Assembly: GCA_014549065.1 (NCBI GenBank)
Contig: JACDOX010000003.1
Coordinates: forward strand, 17,487,877 to 17,551,876
Origin: Cardinalis cardinalis
Lineage: Eukaryota > Chordata > Aves > Passeriformes > Cardinalidae
Length of the DNA: 64,000 bases
Direction of reading: 5' to 3'
The first letter of the stretch is position 1, and every line of letters starts with the position of its first letter. The notes under the pieces were generated by a model. The model did not search any database and was not told the origin of the DNA. It saw only the letters and a list, made by a program, of their open reading frames with translations. Of this stretch, positions 41,801 to 53,640 are shown in pieces. The position numbers and the translations under genes were made by a program.

Positions 41801-43044
41801 CAAGGTCAACAGAAATAACTGTGTCAGCAAAATATATATTTGTCTTAAAAACCACACAAATCTAGTAAGTTTCCCTGGTAACTTTTACCCTTTGAGGCTC
41901 TTTAAAACTTGATATCTTTAATATTGAAGTCAGTAAGTGAACTAACAGCATCAGTAGAGAGGTCTTCCAAACAAAATGCTATTCTGCTTGGTAGTGTATC
42001 ATGACACCTGTTTCTTTGGGCTCATGTACTAATTTCTCAGCAGGAAGGCAAGAAGCAGAGGTATGTTTATTTGAACAGCTGAAGAGCAGTGCAAAGACTT
42101 TATGATGGGAAGACAATGACCTACAAAATCTTCTCTATTACCAGCTGTTTTTAAAACCTGTATCAATTTGAAACTCTATCACAAATAACAAAGAACTAGG
42201 ATTTCCTTACTTAGGGAAGTGAAAGATACAAAGGCTCTACCTGATGNTTTGAAGAGAAATTAAAAACAAAAATTTACAAAATATTTTTATTTGCCTTTTT
42301 TTCCCCATGAAGCCTATTCTTAGCAGCAATAATCCCCACAAAAATAAAAAAGGGTTTTTAGCCTTCTTCACATCTTTCAGCTAGGGATCAAGGTCAGCAC
42401 AAACAGTAAGCTAGGAGAAGCTACAATTACTGGTGGACAGCCAGTGCCTACCCTTAGATTTTGAATTCTTGGCCACAATGAAGNTGGGCTGAAAAAAATC
42501 TTCATGTCCAGGCTCTGTTCTAAATAAAAAAAAAAACTGTTGGGAAAAAATAAAAGAATTCTACAGAGGAGAATTGATTGCAAATGAAAGAAAAANTATT
42601 TCTGATTTGAAAAGAAGAGGAGGAAAGAGTCCTTATTTCACTGACAGAAACATGACAGAATTAATGACAGTATCTCATAAAACTCTAGTTTATGAATATT
42701 ACATGTCACATTTCAAGCATGAAACAACACCATGGACATAAGCGAGCACCAGATAGATTCCTTCAGTTGTGGGAAAAGAAAAGTGTGGGAAAATACAAAT
42801 GGGAGGGGTAATGAAACTAGTGCTGACCTTTGTTCAAAGTTCCCAAGAGTAAATACAAAGCAAATCACAGCTTGCATTGTGGCAACCGTTTATGGTGCCC
42901 TACATTTGATTTGTGAACTCTGCTGTACTCAATAACAACAGCAGAGTAAAGTGAGGATATAATCCCTCTTCAATTCTTCAGTAATTCTAAGACAAAACCC
43001 ACTTAAGTTTGAGCTATTTTATTTACCACTGCAATGCCCAAGAG

Positions 43045-43108
43045 ATTTTTTTTCTGTATTCTTTTCTTTTTCTCTTATTATTTTTTCTCTCTCTTTTTTC
43101 CCTTCTTT
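43045..43108. repeat. Long polypyrimidine tract
   Basis: About 64 bases of almost pure T and C on the plus strand (poly-T, TTTTC and CTCTCTC segments), broken by a few purines. The minus strand reads as a Lys/Glu-rich frame (43019-43255), which is a composition artefact. Confidence 0.85.
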
Positions 43109-44736
43109 GGTTGCAATTCTCAACAGAATATCAAAATGAAATTNAAAAAGTTGAAAAGGAAAAGTAGTGTTCTTTTTCAGGAACAAAAAATAGACCTCCA
43201 CATTATGCTGTAGCTCACAAGAGATGCATACAGTCTGCTGCCTATATGCTTTCACATGTGTTAATAACAGTGCTTAAAAATTATTCTTCCTCATTTTGCA
43301 TTAATTTTAAGNAGTGTTTCTCAAAGTACGTGTGCTGCTACCTTGAAAACCATTTCTCTCCAAAAAATTCTGCATTTTTCGTATTCTATTACTTGAGTTC
43401 TAAGAAAACTCACACAATAAATATTCCCAGACACTGAAAACATTAAGGCATAAAATGAAAAAGCCACAGCCCCCGCCCTGCAAAGCCACTCAGCTGTGTA
43501 CAGAGATCTTCCAGGAGCATTGTTGGTGTTTTAAAACACTTGAATTGCTGCCAGATGTGCAAGATATGAAATCAGTTTATTGCTGCAGGGTGAGGTTTTC
43601 ATGATGTTTACAGGCATTTAATATTACACAATAGAAACTCAGAATGTGGCNAATGTAGATATGAATGAGAAAGGTTTTCTAAGACTTAAGGCACATAAAC
43701 CAATATTTAAAGAGAAATTACTAAGTTCTTCCCAGAACTGGAAAGAACAAGGTTTAGATCTCCTCACAGACAGAAACAGAACTTCTACATTACCTTTCTT
43801 GCATCATAATAATTCACTACAGACCAAACAAAGACTGCAATCATTTTCCATTTCAAACGAAGTTTTTTCTGCTGTAAAGCTGGAGATTGGACCCCTCCAG
43901 ACTTTTATTCATTAGACATGAAAGACACTGCCTCCTCAGTCACATCACCCTCCTGCACTGAGAAAGCTGGGGACTCAGCCCTTCTCCCAGCACTGTGTGC
44001 CATGAAATACACTCCTCCTTCTGGGTCTGCATGCTAAAAGGTGAATGAATGAGGCAAGGATTTATAGAATCCTCCAAACTTCCAGATCCTTCAGAGATTA
44101 GCTACCAAATAAAATTGGATCTAGAGCTCTACTATTACTTTTTCCAAAACCTGCTCGAAGTTAGCATTCCAAAATAGGGCAATGATATTTGTCACTCCAT
44201 TGCAAAGCAAGGACAGAGCCTTTAAAAAGGATGCTGGCATGCTAAAAATACCAGTTAAAACAGGGATAGTGTCTCAAGTGGACAAAGCATCATTATTTCA
44301 TTTACTTTGGCTTGGACAGCTCATGGCTTGGGTTTACCTCATGATGGTTCCCCAAAGAAATAGTTTCTCACAGAGATTTTTTTCACAGCTCCTATTCTAT
44401 GAATTTCACTGCCAGACAGTATGATCATGCCCAAAAATCCTTTTNACATCATTGTTTTTGCAACTATGTATTTGGCATCAAGGTACAAAATAAAAACCAG
44501 AATAGAACAATTGGTTTCTTAGCAAGTGCCTTTTTAAATTTAAGCTTTTCAATAACTTTTGAATCTATTCTTGACAAACAGTAGAATCCAACCAAAAACC
44601 CATAAGAGAAGGACTTCCTTTATCCTCGCAAAAAATAGATCAACCAACCAACTAGAGCACGTTCAAACAGCTTAGCTTTTAGTCATTGCAAAGAACTCCA
44701 GCCCCCTCTTGTGACAAACCATCAGAAGNCAAGCAC

Positions 44737-44755
44737 AGTGTCACAGTGTGACACT
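44737..44755. repeat. 19-bp perfect palindrome
   Basis: AGTGTCACA, one central G, then TGTGACACT: 9-bp arms with perfect symmetry. The TCACA/TGTGA halves resemble T-box-type half-sites, but one instance carries little weight. Confidence 0.7.
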
Positions 44756-47700
44756 ACACAGTTTGAAACTGTTCCCATCCCAATAAAATTCCTTTTGAAA
44801 GATTGTGAGGCTGNAAGGAGATAACTTGGCTTCCTGTAGTCACAATCCTCCATTTCNTAACTTAAATAGAAAGGCAGCATTCAGATAAAATTGCACCAAG
44901 TAAGAACAAGAAGGCTTTTTTTACCAACCAGCATGAATTCCTTCCACCTCTGTCACTTAAGAGCTATTAAGCCTACTGGATATAAAAAGTACTTTTGGTA
45001 TAACACCTTGTTGCAGTGGTGCATAATGAACACAGCTTTTGGGACCATAACATTATCAAATTCTCTTTAATTAGGGCATTTGTAGCATAAATTCTTCATT
45101 AATATGGTTGGCAAAAGGGCAAAGGACTAAGAAAAGAAGAACAAGTGGCAAAATGCCCATTAATTTTTGACCTGGTCTGACTAGATAAACATCTGTCTAG
45201 ATATATACACATATAACGACTCATAGAATGTGTATCTCAGAAATTACAGTTCAGCATTGAAGACAGCACCAGCCTGCACTACACTGACTGACTCAACAAG
45301 TGGAGTATTGGGAAACCAGCAGCAGCCATTTTCACTGCTGTAAAGGAAATTTGTCAGACACCTATAGAGTATGAAAAAGCTAATAACTTGCAGGACTCAG
45401 GCAGGATCCCAAACATAGGGNTAATTATCATGGTTCCAAAGGATTGGATTGACCCTTCCTATATAATAAAATTTCTAGTCCAGGATTTTACCCAGGTAGG
45501 TAAAATACATTGCAAATGTTCTGCAGATGTAGAGAAGGGGTTTGTCTCTGCTGGGCTGATATGAAGAAGTATTTGGGGTCCTGAACATGACCAATGTTCA
45601 GAGTTGTAATGAGCTGACAACATACTGGTCCAAGCTAACAAACCTTCTACTGAGCATAACTNGGAAAGAGTCCATTGCATCCAAATNCANAGCAATGTTT
45701 AAAGNGCAAACCACNTTCTAAAAACTTTCCAAATACAAATGCTCTGAACNACCCCCTCAAACACTGATGGTATTCCAAAGTTATCAACATAATCCTTCAT
45801 AACAAAGACACATCCATTAAGACAGAAAAGCCCTCTTAGTTATTTCCAAAATGTACAGTCAGGAAAGTGCAGTCATCAGGTGTGTTGGGAAACTTTTGTA
45901 GTTCAGAGCATCTCAGTAGCTCCAGTTTGCATGCACATAACAGTGCAGAGTTTCACTGGAGGCTACAGAAGTCTGTATTAAGCTGCACAAAGCTTTGAAG
46001 AGAATTGCTAAGAATCAGTATTCTAGAATATCAGAACTGGGATTGTTTAAAGCCATTTATGTCAACTGCAGATAGACAAAGATCAAAAGCTTCAGATTAA
46101 GATGATCAGTTGTACATAGAAACAGGTTACCTACTCACCTCAGACCATATCAAAACTAAAGTACTAGATCTCAGCAGTTCAACTCAAATTACTCCATTGA
46201 CTGGCTTTGCTCANAGACTGAGAACACAAAAAATTTCAAAGATGGCAGAAGAAAAATAATATCACTCATGTTTCTTGTAGAACCACAAGCATAGTCCTCC
46301 AAGTACCTCTTCTCTGAGTGAGGCATCTGCTCTGAGTAGGCAGTTTAAATGCCAATTCACTAAAAGGTTTCCCTCAGCCTCATCTCTTGTTTCTCTAGTT
46401 TCACCATCTGTTTAATTCTGGTCATTTCCTCACTGACACCTTCTATCTTTTACTCTATCAGTGAGCACAGATTTTTCAGCACTTGGACTGTAGCTAACAC
46501 AAAGGGATGACAAGTATGATTTACAGATTGCTGTAGTGATGGATAATTCAGTTTGAAGTCATGAAAAAGGTNTTGGTTTAAGTAAAAAGCAGATGTGTAA
46601 TGACATGGCAATAGGCTTGGCTAAAGCTATAAGTGCCATTTAATTTTTCATTCAATATCCCATCTTCAGTTCTGGAGCCTGCCCTTGCTCCTCCCTCTAG
46701 CCATGCTTGTCACTGGTACAGGTGCATAGCTACTCACTNTGTCTACACAGCCTAGAGCTCTGCAATGTCATGTGGTCACATCTCTTTTCCAGCTGGTAGA
46801 AAATATTTTATCTATTGACAATGCACTTCCTCTCCCACTTCTTTTCCCCCAGCAAAATCCTGACAAGTCTTTCTGATGCGATGTAAACCCAGACATTTAC
46901 ACATACACAAAGTCTGCAGTACTGACACAGACCTTAATATAAAATAATGTGGAATCATTCAAGAACTTTCAACTAAAACAGAAGAGATTGACAGGATTAC
47001 AGCAGGATGTGACAATGGCTAGTTTATATTCATAGCAGTAACNCTACAGTGGAACAGCAAGAGTTACTTGCCATAATGGTCTATTTCAGGATTGAAAGTT
47101 CAGGTATAACTGTTACACTCATTCTCCACCTCAGAGCAGTGTCCTAAAGTAGTGCTTAATGCCNGAAATCTTTAGGGACAACCTCTAAGCCCAGCTGCTG
47201 CCATCCCTTGTGTCTGATGAAGAGCTTTACCAGCAGTGTCCCTGAGCTTCTGTTGCTGTGAATTCATCATTTCTTGCTCTTGGTGCCCCCTGCCAGATAT
47301 ACAGGCAGCTTAGGAGTGCAGAAGGTTGTGTCTGAGTCACAGCATGATCCTGTTTACTCATCTCTCACATCTCTTCACCAGACTTTCACNGCTGCTTGCT
47401 GTTTCCATCCACACAGCACTCCGAAGTGGCAGAACACAGGCACTGGAAGCAGGATCTATACTTCTGAATGGCAAAAGTGCTTGTTTCTCTTTTAAAGTAA
47501 TCTAGTAATCTCAATAGAGGAAGCAAACCATTTTAAGGCCCATCTAAAAGTATATTTAGCTCTTGGCATAGCCACTGATGGTGTGAAAAGAGAGATACAA
47601 CAAGGAGAGAGATGGGACAAATTGCAGTAAGGCACTCACTGGCACTGTCATCNGACCAAAGACCCCATCCCTGAAGGNATNGACANGCAGTCAATATAAC

Positions 47701-50700
47701 TTAANTTCTTTTACACTAACTCTGGTTCTTTCATACATAACTACTCTATTCCCACAGATATCTGTGTATGTTATTTATGGTGTGGCCTAGNAATTCCAGG
47801 TAGAGGCAGTACATAACAGCAGAGCTTGAAGTGGTCCTTAGAGACAGAAGCTGGAACTCAGTGTGCTGAACTGATTTGTTCTGTGCTGAGCAGAAGCCAG
47901 AGGATAGGAACTAATATAATGTATTGGGAAGACTTTCCTATTGGGAAGCAGTAAACAATGTACCGGAAGCAGAAGAGAAGCTGCAAATAGACCCAAATTT
48001 AGCACTCATGACTGTGATTCCAAAATACTGGATATCAGTGCTGATATATAAAGGTTCTTTCAAGCCACCTTTCCCATTCCAAAATTACAGAGAGGGGGAA
48101 AATGCACTTTTCCCAGAACTAGGCTGTCATGACTCACAGCATTTCACTAGATGAGCTTGCTANTATATTGTACACGATTTTAATGTTGATACACAACACA
48201 CTGTTCATTAAAATTAGGAAATCCAGAACTAATGGAGGGCACCTTACATCCTGTTTGTTAATTGACAGAGTGAGATTGTGTCTGACCAGGTGAACTTCAT
48301 GTTCAATTCTTTACCACTAAATCCCACTGCAGCTTTGCTCTTTATCACCTAAGCAATTATTCTTCTAATGCAATGCAGCCCCATCACTGGAGATGATCTC
48401 ACCTGTAAAAGGTTTTAAATGGATACTTGCAGTTATGTTATAACAATATTAAACAATCAGCAGTAAATAACCACCCTCCCTGGAACTGAAACATCCCCAG
48501 CACACAGACTGCTGGTTATAGTACTATCAGCTCTCTACTACCTTAGCACGGCTCCCTCAGCTTTTAACCAACCTGATGCTCTTCCTGCATTTGTACTTTG
48601 CTGAACACAAGCAGGCTCACAGCTTCCTGTGTGATGGTGATAACATATGTCTGACTTTGTTATTGTCAGCTGGAGTGAAGGGGAAGACAATGCCCTTTGA
48701 ACTGTGAAAAGCAGTATAAAGCTTATCAGATCCTCTCCAGATATCACTGAAGGAAATGGGCTGGAAGAGTTGGCCCCACATAGGAAATATATATAAAAAC
48801 CTGTCAGTACTAATCTTTCTGAAATGTCATTAAAAACATAATTTTGCAAATCTGAGTCCCTGCTAGACAAAGTCATTTGTACAAAGCGAACTGAAGTAAA
48901 AATGGTGAGGAAGAACTATACAACACACATTAAACTTAAACACATATCACTCAGTAGTCAGTAGTACCAAGACTGCTTCATTTTACAGTGCCAAAATAAA
49001 CTGTTCTTAGTGATTATTTCTCTCTGGTCATTTTCTGAAGTCGAGCTTTAAAGGTCACGTACTGNATAAATTATACACAACTTTTCCCACTGAACAGTTC
49101 ATTCAGGGGTTTTGTTTATCTGCAAAGTCTTCTAGATGAACTGCAGCAAANATCATGGAATGACTCCCACAAAAACCCCACACATAATAAAAAATGTATT
49201 TTCAGGCTAGTGTTAGTNTTATGTCCTTACTGACCTGCCAGGTACTGTAGGTAGCATTAGTATATAAAACTTTAATATGAATCATGTAGTTTTATAATGA
49301 TAAAACACCTATGTGACTTACCTCGTACTATATAGCCACAAAAACAGTTAAACAGCACAAACACAGAAGTTGTAGAAGAAAAAAAGAAAAATCACTTGGA
49401 CATTTTTATATGATATTTGAAAAATAAAAAAATTCAAACAAAATACTAATAACAATCACTAGGTTGAAAAGATTATGAACAGAGATACAGGAAACTCAAT
49501 TCTTCCTTTTGATGTGCTCACTTTGTGTTTATGATAACACCAGCTGAAAAGCAATTTTTCAGTATCTTCTCTGACATAACTGGGGGACATTTCTAGTTAA
49601 TACAACTGGAGATGAACNGTAGGGGGAAAAAAATTCAAAAGTATAATCCCCATTGCTCAGTTTAGTAACTGAAAGAAAAAACCAAATCTGCAGATGTCAG
49701 GTGAAGCATCAGCAACAGAAGTGCTTCNCAATCTCTTCTTAGAAAAGATTTTCATTTGCTGTGGGTTTTTATTGCCACTATAGCAGTATTAATGCACTGC
49801 ATATAAGAAAACCTTGTGTTTCACACTCACTCCTTCTCTTTAGCAATGATTAAATAATTTAGGAGTCATGAAATCCCACTGGAGATCNTTCTGATGGTGT
49901 CTATATAAGAATGCATGCAAGAGTAAATATTATTCTCCATATTATTTAAAAATACCATCNAGGCTAGTTTATTGGCAGGACAACATTGCAAATCTGCCCC
50001 AATTTATCAATGCTGTTTTCTGTTCCAGCTCTCTGTCACAATGCAAGCTTCATGTTTCCNGTTGAGAGGAAAAGGACAAGTCGTTTTTTCTGATATGGGG
50101 TCTTTGTTGGCTTTTTTCCCTTATATTTATAGCTCTTGAAATTATGTGGAAAGAATGCAGCTGGCTGATGTCAGCCAGAGACCTGTACCCATGNGGCTTT
50201 GCTCAGAAACTACTGCCCAGTTTCAGGAGCTCAGTGGACAAATCCAAATTCCAAGTATCTTAGGACCACTGCTTAGTGACTGTTGGTAAAGCAGGAAGGA
50301 GCTGATCAGAACTGCAGTGTGTCACTGCCAATACACACNGAGAGCCCTGAAACCCCCTCCTTGAAAGGGGGGATCAGTCTAGGGGGATCAGACCAGGCAG
50401 GGAAGAGGAGCAAGGAAACACTCCTGAGATAAAACTGAACTATTTTGCTCAAGGCCCCTCTGGAAGCCCATAAAAGAACCAGGATGAGCTTCTCCTTAGT
50501 CCTNGTCTACCACAAGGTCATCTTGGTTTTTAAGTCTCACAATACTTAGCTTTTTTCACCATTATCTCTGACAGGAGTTATATATTCTGTTTTCATTATT
50601 TGCAGGAGATTTCAGAAATATTAGGATTACATATCTGGTTTTTACTTGCTTGTATTTTGTTTTATTTTGTTTACTAGAGAGAATTTCTCTAAAAAAGTCC

Positions 50701-52749
50701 AAGTGTTCACAGACCAATATATAAAGTAGCAAGGAAAAAAAAGTAAATTTTCTGCTCTCTGACCCAATAAATCTTGAGAAGGTGACAAGAGAGGAACAAA
50801 GTTCNCTTTCCTGTATTATTTCACATAGCTTAAATTCTGGAAATCAGAGACTTCCCAAGTACAAAGAAAATAGAGATTTAACCTTCCACAGAGGCAGGAA
50901 CTCAATTTTTTTTCTACTTTCTATTTCAAAATGAAATTCAGAACTGGGATCTCACAGTATTCAAAATTGCACCCCATGAGGGCAAAATAATCTACTGTTA
51001 CCTGGACACTTCACAGTAACAATTCAGAGATGAACACAGCTGATGCCACTCACCTGTACCTTTTACACAGCCAACAAATCCTAGGGGCTCAGGAAGCTTT
51101 AGTGCANTGACACTAAAGATGAAGCTAGCATTACCTTAAAATGCAATAAAACAAATTAAGAGGCATGTGCCATCTCAAAAAAAAACATTAGGAAAAAAAC
51201 TACAAGAGTTATTACTTTAACACACAATTATTTCTAAAGATCATTAATGCAAGTGAGATAAACCATGAGAGTGCCCATACTCAGATTATGCTATTCAAGC
51301 TCTGCTGGCAAAAATCATACAGGCTGATCTGTTCTAATGGGGAATAAACCAGAATAATTTCAAATTCTGTAATGTTTTAAGGGACTGAGGGCTAAGAACA
51401 CTTGTACACCAAGGCCAGTAAAGCCACACAGAACAAAAAGTGAATAAATATCAGACCAGCTCTGGAAATGGAATAGCTCAAGAGGCAAAAAGTTTGTAAG
51501 AGCAAATTGATGCATCTTGTGCCATGTCATGTAATTTTGTAACTGCAAAGGGGAACTGTTTGTTATGTGTTANATATAACAAATAAAACAACATTCCCCG
51601 GGTTCTCACTGAAAGGGTCCCTATACAATGACCTGGGAAAAACATGTCCAAAATATGCTCAGTGCAGCTGTTAAACTGTAAAATTCACAGCTTCTTTTCT
51701 GAAGNTCTTTCTCTGAAGAAGTCTGAAATAATCTGTAACTTAATCCTTTAAATGTATTTGTAATTNCATGCTTCAAAAGTTTTGCAAGGTGCAAGCATTG
51801 TTAGGTACCATTCTCAAACCTAGGATTGTATAAATCACAAGAAGATCATGGATTGATTTTATCCATTCTTAGGATCNCTCTTCCCACACAGCAGGTGCAA
51901 TCATGGCTGTTAACTCTATAACATTTCATGCCTAGCGAGGAAAGAAAAATGAAAAATAACTTTTTATTTCTAAAACATGATTCAGNAGAGATGATTCCAT
52001 GGTGGAGACAAGGAAGAGAAAATGAACAAGCTGATCCATGAGATTTTACAAGAATCTGGGATACTTAGCTAAAAATGGTATCCTGAGGGCTTTGCTTAAG
52101 AACTTTGCNCCTAGGGATGTTGTCTACTGATGCTCTTCCTTCTCCCTTTCCTTTNTCCTCATTTTGCTGGTAGGGTTAGTTTAAATATTATTTAAAATTA
52201 GACAAAATAATTAACTCTGAGGACTATTCAATACACAACTTCGTCAGAAACAGCCACTTCANCTGCTCCAGTTTGCTGTGCCCACTCGAGCTGACTCAAG
52301 TGACAGCTGTGACCAGCTCACCTGAGTCAAGTCCCTGTGCAGTCGGTGCCTTTCACAGCTCTCTCTCACTCAGGCCCCTCTTTCTTTCATGAGTCAAGCA
52401 TTCAAAAACCTTTCTGTCTGATCTTGTTCTCACCTCTGCACTGATCTGGNTTCTGCAGCTCAATCAGCTTTTCTTCATCAACACTTTTCCTTCACCACCT
52501 GGCACAGGGAGGGTTCACCCATTTTGGCATGGCACAGTGACAGAACTTCATCCCACCTCCTCTGGCATCCCCTCGGCTGACCCTTCCTGCCTGTCTGGGA
52601 GCTTGGCTCCGTCTCTGTCCCGTTCCAGCTGGACTCAGTCACTTCTGAAANAAAAAGGCATTTCAGAGAAGCTAAGAACAGGGCAGGAAGAATTTCTTAT
52701 GCCTTAAAAAAACATACATGGGACTAAAACCTCCGTTACCACATTATTA

Positions 52750-52942
52750 CAGAATGGTTTGGGTTGGGAGGAAACTTAAAGGCCATGGCCAGGGACACCT
52801 TCCACTATCTCAGGTTGGTCCAAGTCTTGTCCATCCCAGCCTTGGACACTCCCAGGGATGGGGCAGCTCCAGCTTCTCTGGGCAACCTGTGCCAGGGCGT
52901 CAGCACNCTCACAGGGAAGAACCTTTTCCTAATATTNTATAG
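52750..52942 (-). mobile_element. CR1 LINE fragment (extreme 3' end), relatively young
   Basis: The plus strand reads as the antisense of an avian CR1 tail: CAGAATGGTTTGGGTTGGGA near 52750, then a 'ggccagggacaccttccacta' block near 52786-52807, a 'ttggacactcccagggatgggg' block near 52842-52863, a 'cttctctgggcaacctgtgcc' block near 52873-52893, and a 'gaagaaccttttcctaatatt' block near 52916-52936. These come in the family's normal order. It is clearly less diverged than the 30.3-kb copy and truncated at about 52942, where AT-rich sequence takes over. No coding capacity remains. Confidence 0.93.
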
Positions 52943-53225
52943 ATAATAATATCGATAATAATATTGTGGAAATAATAATTTCCACAATNTTATANATATT
53001 ATAATATATATTNTAATACTATTATATTATATACTGTCATATATTATAATATAGGTTATATATATGTGTGTGTATATACATATACACAAGTAAAACCCAC
53101 TCCAATTATTTATACTGGTGTAAGTGTATATAGTATATAGTTTGTATTTATATATACTGGTATATGGTATATAGTATATATACTATGTATACTATTATTT
53201 ACTGGTGTGTATATGTGTAGAAACT
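52925..53225. repeat. AT-rich low-complexity block with TATA and TG runs
   Basis: About 300 bases composed almost entirely of ATA, TATA, TAATA and some TGTG words. Phrases such as TATACTGGT and TATAGTATAT recur several times. It begins where the CR1 fragment stops and ends about 95 bases before the CpG island. Four Ns lie between 52937 and 53013. Such DNA melts easily and is prone to slippage. Confidence 0.88.
52958..52993. repeat. 16-bp inverted repeat with 4-base loop
   Basis: The left arm ATAATATTGTGGAAAT (52958-52973) and the right arm (52978-52993) are complementary at every readable position; one right-arm base is N and would need to be A. The loop is AATA. It sits just inside the AT-rich block downstream of the CR1 tail and could extrude as a cruciform. 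Confidence 0.85.
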
Positions 53226-53640
53226 ACATTAATTACTCTTTATTACCAAAAGACTCGTAACTATCAACTGGTTGAAGAATTGTTACAAATATTTAAGAGA
53301 GACCATAAATAAACGCATTTTTGCAGGCTGGAGGGAGTGCAACACCTCCCCCTAGCGACGGCCGCGCAGAGCAGGAGCCAGGCTCTCGGAGCTGTTCAAC
53401 CTTTAGAAGGCACACAGAAAACCACGGGATGTTTCTAGCGCGTTCTGAGCGGCGGGGGCCGAGGGCAGGGCGGGCTGAGGCGGAGCCCCCTCAGTGTCCG
53501 GCACGGCTGAGGCCCGGCCCTGCCATGGCGGCCGCCCCTGAGGGGCCGCGCGGGGCCTGGCACGCCGGGAGTCCGCGTGTGCCCAGCAGGAGCGGGGGCT
53601 CCGTGTGCGCTCCCTCACTGAGTCACGGCTTCCTCAGGCC
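53226..53640. promoter_or_regulatory. Isolated CpG island, candidate promoter
   Basis: After about 95 ordinary bases, composition changes sharply at about 53320. From there to 53640 I counted about 29 CpGs in roughly 300 bases, with an estimated GC content near 70%, while the flanks are AT-rich. It includes GCGCG, GGCGGGG and CCGCGCGG clusters, a GGGCGGGCTGAGGCGG stretch suited to Sp1-type sites, and a CTCF-like core near 53344-53358. No TATA box is obvious. Such an island normally marks a promoter, but no exon of a known gene could be matched. Transcription could run in either direction. It could alternatively be a GC-rich retroelement end. There are no Ns in it. Confidence 0.6.
53344..53358 (-). 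promoter_or_regulatory. CTCF-like motif at the edge of the CpG island
   Basis: On the minus strand this reads TCGCTAGGGGGAGGT, close to the CTCF core (CC-R-S-TAGGGGGC-R pattern), with the usual C after the G run replaced by A and the first C replaced by T. A single motif match by eye is weak evidence. Confidence 0.3.

Larger units (their letters stand above)
35846..52749. other. AT-rich non-coding DNA (17 kb)
   Basis: No transposon, RNA gene or supported exon was recognised in this long stretch. Items listed separately are the polypyrimidine tract at 43045 and the palindrome at 44737. Ns cluster near 36478-36511, 39258-39358, 45662-45714 and 47653-47705. Open frames up to 112 codons (48538-48876 minus; 38577-38879 plus; 43646-43915 plus) have no recognisable motif. 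The segment is most simply an intron or intergenic desert. Confidence 0.55.

Noticed and set aside
45221..45240. CATAGAATG-like word resembling a CR1 start
   Set aside because: None of the following CR1 phrases is present downstream, so it is a chance match.
50351..50372. C-run/G-run hairpin (CCCCCTCCTT...AAGGGGGG)
   Set aside because: The stem is short, includes a wobble and follows from two homopolymer-like runs; no flanking evidence for a function.
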